Virus record (IMG/VR): IMGVR_UViG_3300033153_004080
Coordinates: 1-32,598 of that record
Reading direction: 5' to 3' (one strand)
Length of the DNA: 32,598 bases
Source: a virus
How positions within the stretch are numbered: position 1 is the stretch's first letter; the number at the start of each line of letters is the position of its first letter. Made by a program: the position numbers and the translations under genes. This document shows, one piece after another, positions 1 through 9,722 of this stretch. The notes under the pieces were generated by a model that was given only the letters and a program-made list of their open reading frames with translations, searched no databases and was not told the DNA's origin.

Positions 1-114
1 ATTACCTATAATATTATCACCAGAAACTAGGAGAACATCTTGTAGTTTTCCACCTATCGCATCACTTGGGATTGCTATTGTGTCTGCAGCAGAAAAATCT
101 GTGTAAGTAGTGTA
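1..114. repeat. Terminal direct repeat, left copy
   Basis: The first 114 bases are identical to the last 114 bases of the window (32485-32598). This means the contig closes on itself, giving a unit genome of about 32,484 bp. The repeat lies inside a coding sequence, which is more typical of an assembly overlap of a circularly permuted genome than of a packaging repeat, but a true short terminal redundancy cannot be excluded from sequence alone. Confidence 0.95.
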
Positions 115-267
115 GTAATCCTCTCGGTGTTTCATCACAAAAGGCAATACTTCACTATAAAATCCTTCGTTTAGGAATTTAGTGTACTCAGCGTCTGTGA
201 ACATCCCATCTGGAAGTGTTCCATCAAGCTTAATACTATCTATTAATCCTTGGATAGTTAAGTCCAT
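1..267 (-). CDS. Tail tubular protein A-like (gp11-like), N-terminal part, split by window ends
   Basis: This is the first 89 codons of a gene whose remainder is at 31876-32484. The frame runs exactly through the junction, so the joined protein has 291 residues. It begins MDLTIQGLID at an ATG 11 bases after the upstream gene's stop. The stretch around residues 45-65 continues into an internal YYYKRPHPLDV segment further on. Position directly before the very large tail protein at 29327-31876, and the size, match the T7 gp11/gp12 pair of tail tube proteins that extend from the portal. Assignment rests on order and size rather than on a catalytic motif. Confidence 0.6.
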   Translation of the reverse strand, partial: MDLTIQGLIDSIKLDGTLPDGMFTDAEYTKFLNEGFYSEVLPFVMKHREDYYTTYTDFSAADTIAIPSDAIGGKLQDVLLVSGDNIIGN

Positions 268-278
268 AGACTTGCCCC

Positions 279-596
279 TTATTTATTAAGTTTTTTCATT
301 AAAGCTTTCCTAAGACCTTCAGGAAGCTCATTCATGAAATCATCTTCATCTTCATCTTCTTCCATCATCTCTTCAGGCATTTCTTCTTCCATTTCCTCTA
401 GCTCTTTCTCATCTGGAAGCTTTAGTTTCTGTAATTTTTCAATTACTTCCTCTTTTACCTGTTCTGGTGAGTCACCTTCAGCTTTTATGACCATTTTGGT
501 CTTAGGCTTTAGGTCGTTCTCTGCTACACTCCCACTGAGTTTTTTCTGTAGTTCTTTAAGAATATCCTTCTTGAGTTTTTTATCTTTTATTTCCAT
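279..596 (-). CDS. Acidic, coiled-coil-prone small protein, unknown function
   Basis: The 105-residue product starts MEIKDKKLKKD. A longer reading from a TTG at 608 would put the Shine-Dalgarno GGAGG inside the gene, so the ATG at 596 with GGAGG five bases upstream is preferred. The N-terminal half is lysine-rich and the region around residues 65-90 is a run of Glu/Asp/Met (EMEEEMPEEMMEEDEDEDD), followed by a basic C-terminus. It is charged, probably helical, with no membrane segment. It lies between the tail-fibre cluster and the tail tube gene, directly behind a candidate late promoter. A role as an assembly chaperone for tail or fibre proteins is conceivable but only inferred. Confidence 0.75.
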   Translation of the reverse strand: MEIKDKKLKKDILKELQKKLSGSVAENDLKPKTKMVIKAEGDSPEQVKEEVIEKLQKLKLPDEKELEEMEEEMPEEMMEEDEDEDDFMNELPEGLRKALMKKLNK

Positions 597-618
597 TGAG
601 TCCTCCAATACTAAGACT

Positions 619-633
619 AAATAAGTACATTAT
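619..633 (-). promoter_or_regulatory. Candidate late (phage sigma) promoter motif, copy 1
   Basis: Read on the minus strand this is ATAATGTACTTATTT, one of seven close copies of ATAATNYACTTATNT in the genome. It lies 22 bases before the ATG of the acidic protein and would also feed the tail tube genes. No TTGACA-like -35 lies at the right distance upstream, arguing against an ordinary sigma-70 promoter. Confidence 0.6.
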
Positions 634-634
634 G

Positions 635-1204
635 TTAAGGGGTAATCAACTCATCATAAAGAGGAGTATTACCTATATAAATACATTCAAAAGTGACTAA
701 TTCTCCGTAAGGAGAACCATCTTCATAAGTGGGATAACCCCAATATAATATGATATTGTAATCCAAATCTTGATAGCCCTCTCCAAACAGTTGTTGAAAA
801 TGCCCTTCCAAAGCAGGGTTATTGAACATAGATGTGTAAAGATCGATAAGCTCAACTTTAAAGGTTGTTCTTGAGGTCATATCCCAAGTGTCCCAACCTA
901 GTTGGCTCCCACACAAATCCCATTCAATATTACGAGCAGGTTGATGGTCTAACGGTTCATCTGATTTATAACGACATCCCATATAGAAGTACCAACCTCC
1001 TCCTACATTGACAGATTCACCTGCACCTACCAAACCCCCACTAGTGTTAGAGGGTCCATACTTAGCATTGATACGATGAAGCTGCTTTTGAATACTAGTG
1101 TCACCAAAAGCTGATTTTATACCGCCATTTATATAACGAGTGTAAGGAGGATTAGCTTCCACTCTAAACTCGTATGAATCCATGTATCTTAGAAAAAACC
1201 TCAT
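635..1204 (-). CDS. Tail-associated paralogue D (189 aa)
   Basis: This is the last of four consecutive similar-sized genes downstream of the fibre gene. The product is rich in Tyr, Trp and Gly, has no signal or membrane segment, and looks like a beta-rich surface protein. It shares the C-terminal layout of its neighbours: a helical stretch with FxxEL near residue 115, then a beta strand (NIILYWG), and a closing YIGNTPLYDEL that corresponds to YLGKDPEHSLE, YMKGNDPFKQE and FRKGSDSHYDS in the others. Start: the ATG one base after the stop of the preceding gene. Likely part of or a partner for the tail fibre; no enzymatic motif is seen. Confidence 0.75.
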   Translation of the reverse strand: MRFFLRYMDSYEFRVEANPPYTRYINGGIKSAFGDTSIQKQLHRINAKYGPSNTSGGLVGAGESVNVGGGWYFYMGCRYKSDEPLDHQPARNIEWDLCGSQLGWDTWDMTSRTTFKVELIDLYTSMFNNPALEGHFQQLFGEGYQDLDYNIILYWGYPTYEDGSPYGELVTFECIYIGNTPLYDELITP

Positions 1205-1205
1205 A

Positions 1206-1742
1206 TTACACCGTCTTCTCGTTAATAATGATTTCTAGAGAGTGCTCAGGATCTTTCCCCAAATAAAAGAAGGGGAAAATCTGTCTGTCACTCAGAACAT
1301 TTACTTGGTCAGTTTGAAGTGGGTTTCCCCAACAGATATATACATTCAAATTATCAATACTCGGATATTGGTATCCACCATAGTTAGCGTACCCATATAC
1401 TGCCGCCCATTCTGCAATATTTTCATGTATTGAATTATATAGTGTCTGACACAAATCATTAGCAAATAATGCTTTAGAAGTTGTATTCCAAAGGTTGAAC
1501 GTCCACATCTCCGCTTCTCTGTAGTACCACCACTCAAAACTTATATCAGTTCCATCTAAAGGATAGATAGGAGTATAGGCAGCAGAATCAGGAGATCTTG
1601 TGACTTCATCAATAGTTCTAACCTCATCTCTAGCACTGCTAAAAGTATTATCAGAGATGACATTATCTCCTCCGTCATGAACAAAGTCATTCAACCCACT
1701 GAACACTACATAAAAATTAATTGTATGAGTCAGTACCGCCAT
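1206..1742 (-). CDS. Tail-associated paralogue C (178 aa)
   Basis: Third member of the four-gene paralogous array. It has an aromatic-rich middle (FEWWYYREAEMWTFNLW) and the shared C-terminal pattern: NDLCQTLY, then NLNVYICWGNP, then FFYLGKDPEHS. Its start codon overlaps the stop of the preceding gene by one base (TAATG), so translation is probably coupled. Divergence from the paralogues is strong in the N-terminal half and weaker in the C-terminal 80 residues, which fits a conserved attachment half and a variable exposed half. Function is inferred from position behind the fibre. Confidence 0.75.
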   Translation of the reverse strand: MAVLTHTINFYVVFSGLNDFVHDGGDNVISDNTFSSARDEVRTIDEVTRSPDSAAYTPIYPLDGTDISFEWWYYREAEMWTFNLWNTTSKALFANDLCQTLYNSIHENIAEWAAVYGYANYGGYQYPSIDNLNVYICWGNPLQTDQVNVLSDRQIFPFFYLGKDPEHSLEIIINEKTV

Positions 1743-2269
1743 TATGTCGCTACCTTTGTTTCTTGTTTAAAAGGATCATTACCCTTCATATAGACAACAT
1801 ACCAAGCCCAACCAGTGTCTGGTTCATTGGTGTATTTATACTTGAAGATGTAGAGATTATTAGTCCCATGATCTTCTCCATAACCTGCGTCTTTTGCATC
1901 TTCAAAAAATTGACAGAGTTCCTGTTTAAAAGTATCTAAATCTATCTGAGGGCTTGTCCATCCCTCACTTACCCAGTTAGCTGTTGCAAATCCTGATCCT
2001 GCACCATCATCTAAGTACCTATCATCCCAAGTAAGTAACCCCCCACTCTGAGAATAATACTGAGGAGTTGTTTGATCGGGTGGGCTTCTTTTAGCAGCTA
2101 GAGAAGTGTAGTAATAAAGATCGTTAGCATCTTCATTTAGATTAAGGACTTTCACAACTGTCGCATCCCCATCTGGGTAAGAATGGAGCATGTCATACTT
2201 GCTCTTAATATTAGAATTAAAAGCTCCTTGAAAATCACACTCAAATACTCTTATATAATAAGTTGTCAT
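1742..2269 (-). CDS. Tail-associated paralogue B (175 aa)
   Basis: Second member of the array. The N-terminus MTTYYIRVFECDF closely parallels MTNYYVRTFTCGP of paralogue A next door. The C-terminal half has EGWTSPQIDLDTFKQELCQF followed by FEDAK, NNLYIFKYKY and VVYMKGNDPF, aligning with YGWTDPQ, DEICAFFEEAK, INVYVITWE and PIFRKGSDSH of A. These alignments, made by eye, are the main evidence for a tandem duplication. No recognised domain. Starts one base after paralogue A's stop region and is probably co-translated. Confidence 0.78.
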   Translation of the reverse strand: MTTYYIRVFECDFQGAFNSNIKSKYDMLHSYPDGDATVVKVLNLNEDANDLYYYTSLAAKRSPPDQTTPQYYSQSGGLLTWDDRYLDDGAGSGFATANWVSEGWTSPQIDLDTFKQELCQFFEDAKDAGYGEDHGTNNLYIFKYKYTNEPDTGWAWYVVYMKGNDPFKQETKVAT

Positions 2270-2823
2270 TTATACCTCTATTATTGAATCGTAATGTGAG
2301 TCACTACCTTTTCTAAAGATAGGAAGATAGAACAGTCTATCTGAACCAAACATTTCCCAAGTAATCACATAAACATTTATCTCACCGTTATCTGTTCCAT
2401 ATATAGATGAGTCAGTTACTTTAGCTTCTTCGAAGAAAGCACATATCTCATCTAACCAAGTAGAGTAGTTAGTTTGAGGATCAGTCCAACCATAGCTTTC
2501 CCAAGTTTCCAGATTTCCTGCTTTATAAAAAAATATAGAATAGTAACCCGCTTCTATGTGTTGGTAAGTCTTCTGTAAATGTATATCTGTAGTTTTATTA
2601 CGAGGTGCGTGAGGGAGTATAACTCCATGACTTTCCACACTAGCACAAATATTATACAACTGGTTTTCTGCATTACCGTCATACTGACTACTGATACCAT
2701 CAGTCATCATATCCTCTGATGTTCTTCCAAAAGTAGAGTTAAAGTCATACAAGAATTTATTATGAGTGTAATCATCACCCAAAAATGGTCCGCAAGTAAA
2801 TGTTCTGACGTAGTAGTTAGTCA

Positions 2824-2824
<1 letters not shown>
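2270..2824 (-). CDS. Tail-associated paralogue A (184 aa)
   Basis: First member of the array, beginning MTNYYVRTFTCG. Its ATG overlaps the fibre gene's stop (TAATG), so its synthesis is tied to that of the fibre. The product is aromatic-rich with no membrane segment. Its C-terminal 80 residues (YGWTDPQ, DEICAFFEEAK, INVYVITWE, FRKGSDSHYDS) match paralogue B well and C and D loosely. Proteins encoded right after fibre genes are often fibre tips or fibre-assembly chaperones; either could apply. Confidence 0.78.
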
Positions 2825-6651
<3,827 letters not shown>

Positions 6652-6672
6652 ATGATAATCCTATAGAATTTA

Positions 6673-6688
6673 TTAAGTGTATCCACTT
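6673..6688 (-). other. Small leader hairpin before fibre gene
   Basis: A perfect inverted repeat, TAAGTG-TATC-CACTTA, lies 10 bases after late-promoter motif copy 2 and 22 bases before the fibre start. It would form a short stem near the 5' end of the fibre mRNA. The stem is only 6 bp and AT-rich, so chance is possible. Confidence 0.35.
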
Positions 6689-6698
6689 ACATAGTACA

Positions 6699-6713
6699 AA
6701 ATAAGTAAATTAT
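6699..6713 (-). promoter_or_regulatory. Candidate late promoter motif, copy 2 (fibre operon)
   Basis: Minus-strand ATAATTTACTTATTT, followed by TGTACTATGTAA. It lies directly after a strong terminator and is the only obvious promoter signal for the fibre operon, which needs one because transcription from the capsid side should stop at 6723-6750. This placement is the best single argument that the repeated motif is a promoter. Confidence 0.68.
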
Positions 6714-6722
6714 GCTTCAATG

Positions 6723-6750
6723 AAAAAAGGGGAGCACTTAGGCTCCCCTT
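6723..6750 (-). terminator. Intrinsic terminator downstream of capsid operon
   Basis: On the minus strand the sequence reads AAGGGGAGC-CTAAGT-GCTCCCCTTTTTT: a 7-bp GC-rich stem (6729-6735 with 6742-6748), a 6-base loop and six T residues. It follows the small gene at 6784-6969 and separates the capsid block from the fibre block. Confidence 0.9.
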
Positions 6751-6771
6751 ACTAAATTTAAATAAGATATG

Positions 6772-6792
6772 TCGGGATAGTCCTTATCCCGA
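6772..6792 (-). other. Hairpin over the stop codon of the 61-aa gene
   Basis: A perfect 8-bp inverted repeat, TCGGGATA-GTCCT-TATCCCGA on the plus strand, contains the stop codon at 6784-6786. It has no T-run of its own and lies about 25 bases before the strong terminator. It could protect the 3' end of the capsid-operon mRNA. Confidence 0.5.
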
Positions 6793-6969
6793 AGTTAATA
6801 CAGTGTAAGTAGTGTCATCAACATTACAAAGAGCAGATGCAGAGAGAGTCCCTGAGTTTACTGCTTCAAGTAAGCTAATAACTTTACGAAGTTCCCATTT
6901 TTCACCAACAAGATTATCCACTAGCTCTGTAGTATCCAAATTATCTAAAGTAATTATAAACTTTGCCAT
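6784..6969 (-). CDS. Small protein downstream of major capsid protein (61 aa)
   Basis: The product starts MAKFIITLDNLD. A longer version beginning with TTG (MELF...) would overlap the ribosome-binding site GGAGC, so the ATG at 6969 is chosen. It has a short beta-strand-like start, a central helix (LRKVISLLEAVNSG) and a Ser/Thr-rich end. Lying right after the capsid gene and before the operon terminator, it could be a capsid decoration or head-completion protein, but there is no recognisable family signature. Expression should be high if it shares the capsid transcript. Confidence 0.7.
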   Translation of the reverse strand: MAKFIITLDNLDTTELVDNLVGEKWELRKVISLLEAVNSGTLSASALCNVDDTTYTVLTSG

Positions 6970-6988
6970 GAATAGCTCCAAGTTAATA

Positions 6989-7009
6989 GAGGGGAGTTAG
7001 ACTCCCCTC
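6989..7009 (-). other. GC-rich hairpin between capsid gene and next gene
   Basis: Perfect 8-bp stem GAGGGGAG with CTCCCCTC and a 5-base loop, placed 9 bases after the capsid stop. On the minus strand it is followed by TATTAACTT, which lacks a proper U-run, so it is a weak or partial terminator at best. More likely it is an mRNA 3'-end stabiliser that sets capsid excess over the downstream gene. Confidence 0.6.
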
Positions 7010-7017
7010 AGATAATC

Positions 7018-8313
7018 TTATACGTTTGTGAATCCTGCAATTAATAGACACTTTGCCATAGACTCAGGGAATAAAGCTTGATCAGAGTATGCTCTAAGCT
7101 CGAAACCTGCGTTGTTTGGTAAGTGTAGGAAGATCTCACCTTCACGACCTGGGGTCTTGAAAGAAACATCTTGTGCTCCAACTCTTTTGAATCTCTTAAT
7201 TGGGATTATGAAACAATCTCCGTTCTTCACACAAGAGTGAGAAACAACTTCGATCTTTCCTGCTTGTCCGTAATAAACAATACTCTTAACACCGTTGTCA
7301 CCTTTTTCAGAACTGTAAGAACTATCGAAAGCTCTTAAAGCAGAAAGGTCACTAGCAAGGTTTGCCCAAGTGTCAGGGTTAAGATAAGCAACTACGTCTT
7401 CGTCAAGTCCTTTAGCAATTGGCTTCCCAAGAGCAGAAAGGATTTTACCCATAGTTAGTTGTCCAGATTCACCAACTACGTTACCTGCCCAAAGAGCATA
7501 AGTAGAGTTGTTGATTCCAAATAAAGAACCAGAGGTACTAATCATGTTATGAAGACCAATCATCTCTCTAGCAACTGGTGCAGATCCGTGAACTGAAACA
7601 GATCCAAAGAAATACATTGCTACGATAGTATCGTCATCAATGTCATCGATGTCTCCAGTTCCTGCGTCTTGACCATTAGTTTCAGTAGCTTCATCAAGAG
7701 TAATCGTCTTGTTTGCAAAATCAACTGCAGAAATGAAGAAAGGACCGAAAGTAGCAGCACCAACTTTAACAGTTAGTCTTGAATTTTCAGAACCTGCCCA
7801 AATTCCTGGTGCCCATTGTCCTGCACCTAATGTAATCACACTAGTTGTACCAGACTTAGCAGCAGAAGTTCCAGAACCTAGACCTTTAGTTGCCTGACCA
7901 TAGATAAGACCAATTTCAAGTCTTTTAGCCATTGACTCAACCATGTTCTCAACGATCATGCTTGTACCTTTAGCAAATGCTTTCTTTCCGTTACTAGAAC
8001 GAGCAGCAGCATCATAAGATAGAGCAGATCTTAAAAGGATTTGTGATCCTTGAACATAAGCGTCTTGAGTGTTCATTGCGATGTGATCAGAAAGTGCGAA
8101 AGCACCTGCATCTGCAGAAGCATAACTGAAGCCAGCTTCTTGAGAAACGATCACGTTTTGGTGGTATTTGTTACCTAATTCTTTGTCTCTAGAGACAAAT
8201 TTAATTCTTTTTTGTAGTTTTGCATTATCAGGAACGAGATTGATTTGCTCATCACCGTAAACTTCTTTGAAGAGTCCTGTTAACACATCTGGGGAAGTAT
8301 ATGTACTTGCCAT
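7018..8313 (-). CDS. Major capsid protein
   Basis: The 431-residue product starts MASTYTSPDVLTGLFKEVYG, with an excellent ribosome-binding site (AAGGAG) upstream. It has the size and composition of a podovirus major head protein of the HK97-fold type: Ala/Gly/Ser-rich, an N-terminal arm, a long helix region (FAKGTSMIVENMVESMAKRL, about residues 113-132) resembling the spine helix, and a C-terminal region with KTPGREGEIFLHLPNNAG. It follows the scaffold gene, as expected for capsid operons. It has its own candidate late promoter and a 5' hairpin in the leader. Assignment is by context plus general resemblance to capsid proteins of marine-type podoviruses. Confidence 0.85.
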   Translation of the reverse strand: MASTYTSPDVLTGLFKEVYGDEQINLVPDNAKLQKRIKFVSRDKELGNKYHQNVIVSQEAGFSYASADAGAFALSDHIAMNTQDAYVQGSQILLRSALSYDAAARSSNGKKAFAKGTSMIVENMVESMAKRLEIGLIYGQATKGLGSGTSAAKSGTTSVITLGAGQWAPGIWAGSENSRLTVKVGAATFGPFFISAVDFANKTITLDEATETNGQDAGTGDIDDIDDDTIVAMYFFGSVSVHGSAPVAREMIGLHNMISTSGSLFGINNSTYALWAGNVVGESGQLTMGKILSALGKPIAKGLDEDVVAYLNPDTWANLASDLSALRAFDSSYSSEKGDNGVKSIVYYGQAGKIEVVSHSCVKNGDCFIIPIKRFKRVGAQDVSFKTPGREGEIFLHLPNNAGFELRAYSDQALFPESMAKCLLIAGFTNV

Positions 8314-8421
8314 GATTTACTCCTTAGAGTGTAAAAGTTAATAAAAAAACAATTTTCATTGATTCATATTTACTTCTATCCATTTACCCGTAGGAGATTT
8401 TTAGAATAAGTTTGAATCTAA

Positions 8422-8468
8422 ATAGTGATTCTTAACAGGTAGCCTTAGCATCAAATAAGAATCACTAT
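8422..8468 (-). other. 13-bp inverted repeat in capsid leader
   Basis: ATAGTGATTCTTA (8422-8434) and TAAGAATCACTAT (8456-8468) are perfect complements with a 21-base loop. On the minus strand the hairpin starts 7 bases after late-promoter motif copy 3, so it would form at the very 5' end of a capsid transcript. No U-run follows, so it is not a terminator. A 5'-terminal stabilising stem or an RNase III processing site fits. Confidence 0.65.
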
Positions 8469-8475
8469 AATAGTC

Positions 8476-8490
8476 ATATAAGTAGAATAT
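8476..8490 (-). promoter_or_regulatory. Candidate late promoter motif, copy 3 (capsid)
   Basis: Minus-strand ATATTCTACTTATAT followed by GACTATTATAG, beginning at the scaffold stop codon. It is placed to give the capsid gene a separate, abundant transcript. The 176-base gap between scaffold and capsid genes holds only this motif, the 13-bp inverted repeat and the capsid ribosome-binding site. Confidence 0.6.
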
Positions 8491-9407
8491 TAATCTTTTA
8501 GGTTCTCAAGCATATCTCGCCACTCGTCCTTACTCATCTGATCACCCTTCTCAGAAGCAGGAGAAGTAGAGACACCACTGTTATTTCTAACTGCTCCACC
8601 TTGGGGATTCTTAAGTTTAGCTAGATCTGCTTTTCTAATCTTTCCAGAAATATCGTCACCTAAAATAGAAAGTAATGCATCTGCATCCAAACCTGAGTAA
8701 AGAGCTTTTGTATCATTTATGTAGTCTCTTCTTACAAGATCAGTTACGTTTTCCGCAGACACTTCATAGTTATGCTCAAGAGCTTTACTCATGTAATGAA
8801 TCATACGTTGAACAGTGAATTCAGTTTTAGGAAGTCCAGAAGTTTCAAGAGCACCAGTAATCTGCTTACTGTAGTCATCTTGGTATTGTTGTCTAACTGC
8901 AGTTTGTTGAGCTTGTTCAGCTTGCTTCTTAGTCATCTGCTCTTGCTCTTCATATCCTGCAAGTTTGGCTTTGTACTCTTCCATCTGTTTCTGCTCAGGG
9001 GTCATCATCTCCCTTTGCATCTCATTGATGAGATAGTCCTCTGCCCACTTCTTAACATCCATACCAACACTAGGGTGACTAAGCACTTTATTAGGATCAG
9101 TTTTAAGAAGTCTTATAAATTCTTCCGCTTGTTTTCTACCTTGCATTCCTTCTTGGAATCTCTTGTCGGAAGCTTTTCTTAATTGGTAGTTGTTGACTAG
9201 TTCATCTTCTCCGACTTCAATCTCTTTTCCGTCAACTTTGACTTTGTACTTTTTGAGCATTCGCTCTGCTGTTTCTCTAATCGGGTTAGTATCCTCTGCA
9301 GTCGCTCCATCGATAGTTTGAGTTTCTTGTTGATTTCCATCAGACTCACTGTTAGCTTCTCCTGCTGACTCAATTGCTCCTGCATCAGAAGTTCCTTCTT
9401 CACTCAT
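8490..9407 (-). CDS. Head scaffolding protein
   Basis: The 305-residue product has a strongly acidic N-terminus (MSEEGTSDAGAIESAGEANS), a middle segment with KYKVKVDGKEIEVGEDELVNN, and a long Gln/Glu/Lys-rich coiled-coil section (about residues 125-175). It ends with a charged helix (KDEWRDMLENLKD) suited to capsid binding. Low hydrophobicity, high charge and position between portal and capsid genes are the standard signature of podovirus scaffolds, which are absent from the mature particle. The start ATG has an AAGGAG site. Confidence 0.85.
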   Translation of the reverse strand: MSEEGTSDAGAIESAGEANSESDGNQQETQTIDGATAEDTNPIRETAERMLKKYKVKVDGKEIEVGEDELVNNYQLRKASDKRFQEGMQGRKQAEEFIRLLKTDPNKVLSHPSVGMDVKKWAEDYLINEMQREMMTPEQKQMEEYKAKLAGYEEQEQMTKKQAEQAQQTAVRQQYQDDYSKQITGALETSGLPKTEFTVQRMIHYMSKALEHNYEVSAENVTDLVRRDYINDTKALYSGLDADALLSILGDDISGKIRKADLAKLKNPQGGAVRNNSGVSTSPASEKGDQMSKDEWRDMLENLKD

Positions 9408-9480
9408 TTTATTTCTCCTTACACCGCATTGTAGGTGTAGTTAATCCCATCCATTAGGGGTAGGGATCTTATCGCTTATA

Positions 9481-9708
9481 TTAAGATTCTGTAATAGAAC
9501 TTACTTTAGTTTTGTTTGCATCTTCATAAACTATTGTGAATGTAGCTTGTTGTACTCCACCACTTACAAGACCTATTACGTCTTCAAGAGCAGAGAAAGA
9601 ACCTGTAGCAGATTCAAACTCAATTGAGTTCACTGCGGCAGCTTCAAAAACTAAACTAAATGGTTCAATAGGCTTAAAGTTAAACTGGTTTAAAGGTGTG
9701 ACTGACAT
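9481..9708 (-). CDS. Small protein between portal and scaffold (75 aa)
   Basis: The product MSVTPLNQFNFKPIEPFSL... is short and probably beta-rich, with alternating hydrophobic residues and no membrane segment. AAGGAG precedes its ATG. It lies between portal and scaffold in the head operon, so a minor head or decoration role is possible. No family recognised. The 73 bases between its stop and the scaffold gene contain a short inverted repeat, TACACC-GCATTGTA-GGTGTA. Confidence 0.7.
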   Translation of the reverse strand: MSVTPLNQFNFKPIEPFSLVFEAAAVNSIEFESATGSFSALEDVIGLVSGGVQQATFTIVYEDANKTKVSSITES

Positions 9709-9722
9709 AAATACTCCTTGGG

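Noticed and set aside
334-624. Plus-strand serine-rich open frame
   Set aside because: It is the complement of the Glu/Asp/Lys codons of the acidic minus-strand gene; implausible low-complexity protein with no ribosome-binding site.
9408-9480. Terminator between the 75-aa gene and the scaffold gene
   Set aside because: Only a weak 6-bp stem (TACACC/GGTGTA) close to the scaffold ribosome site and no T-run on the minus strand.
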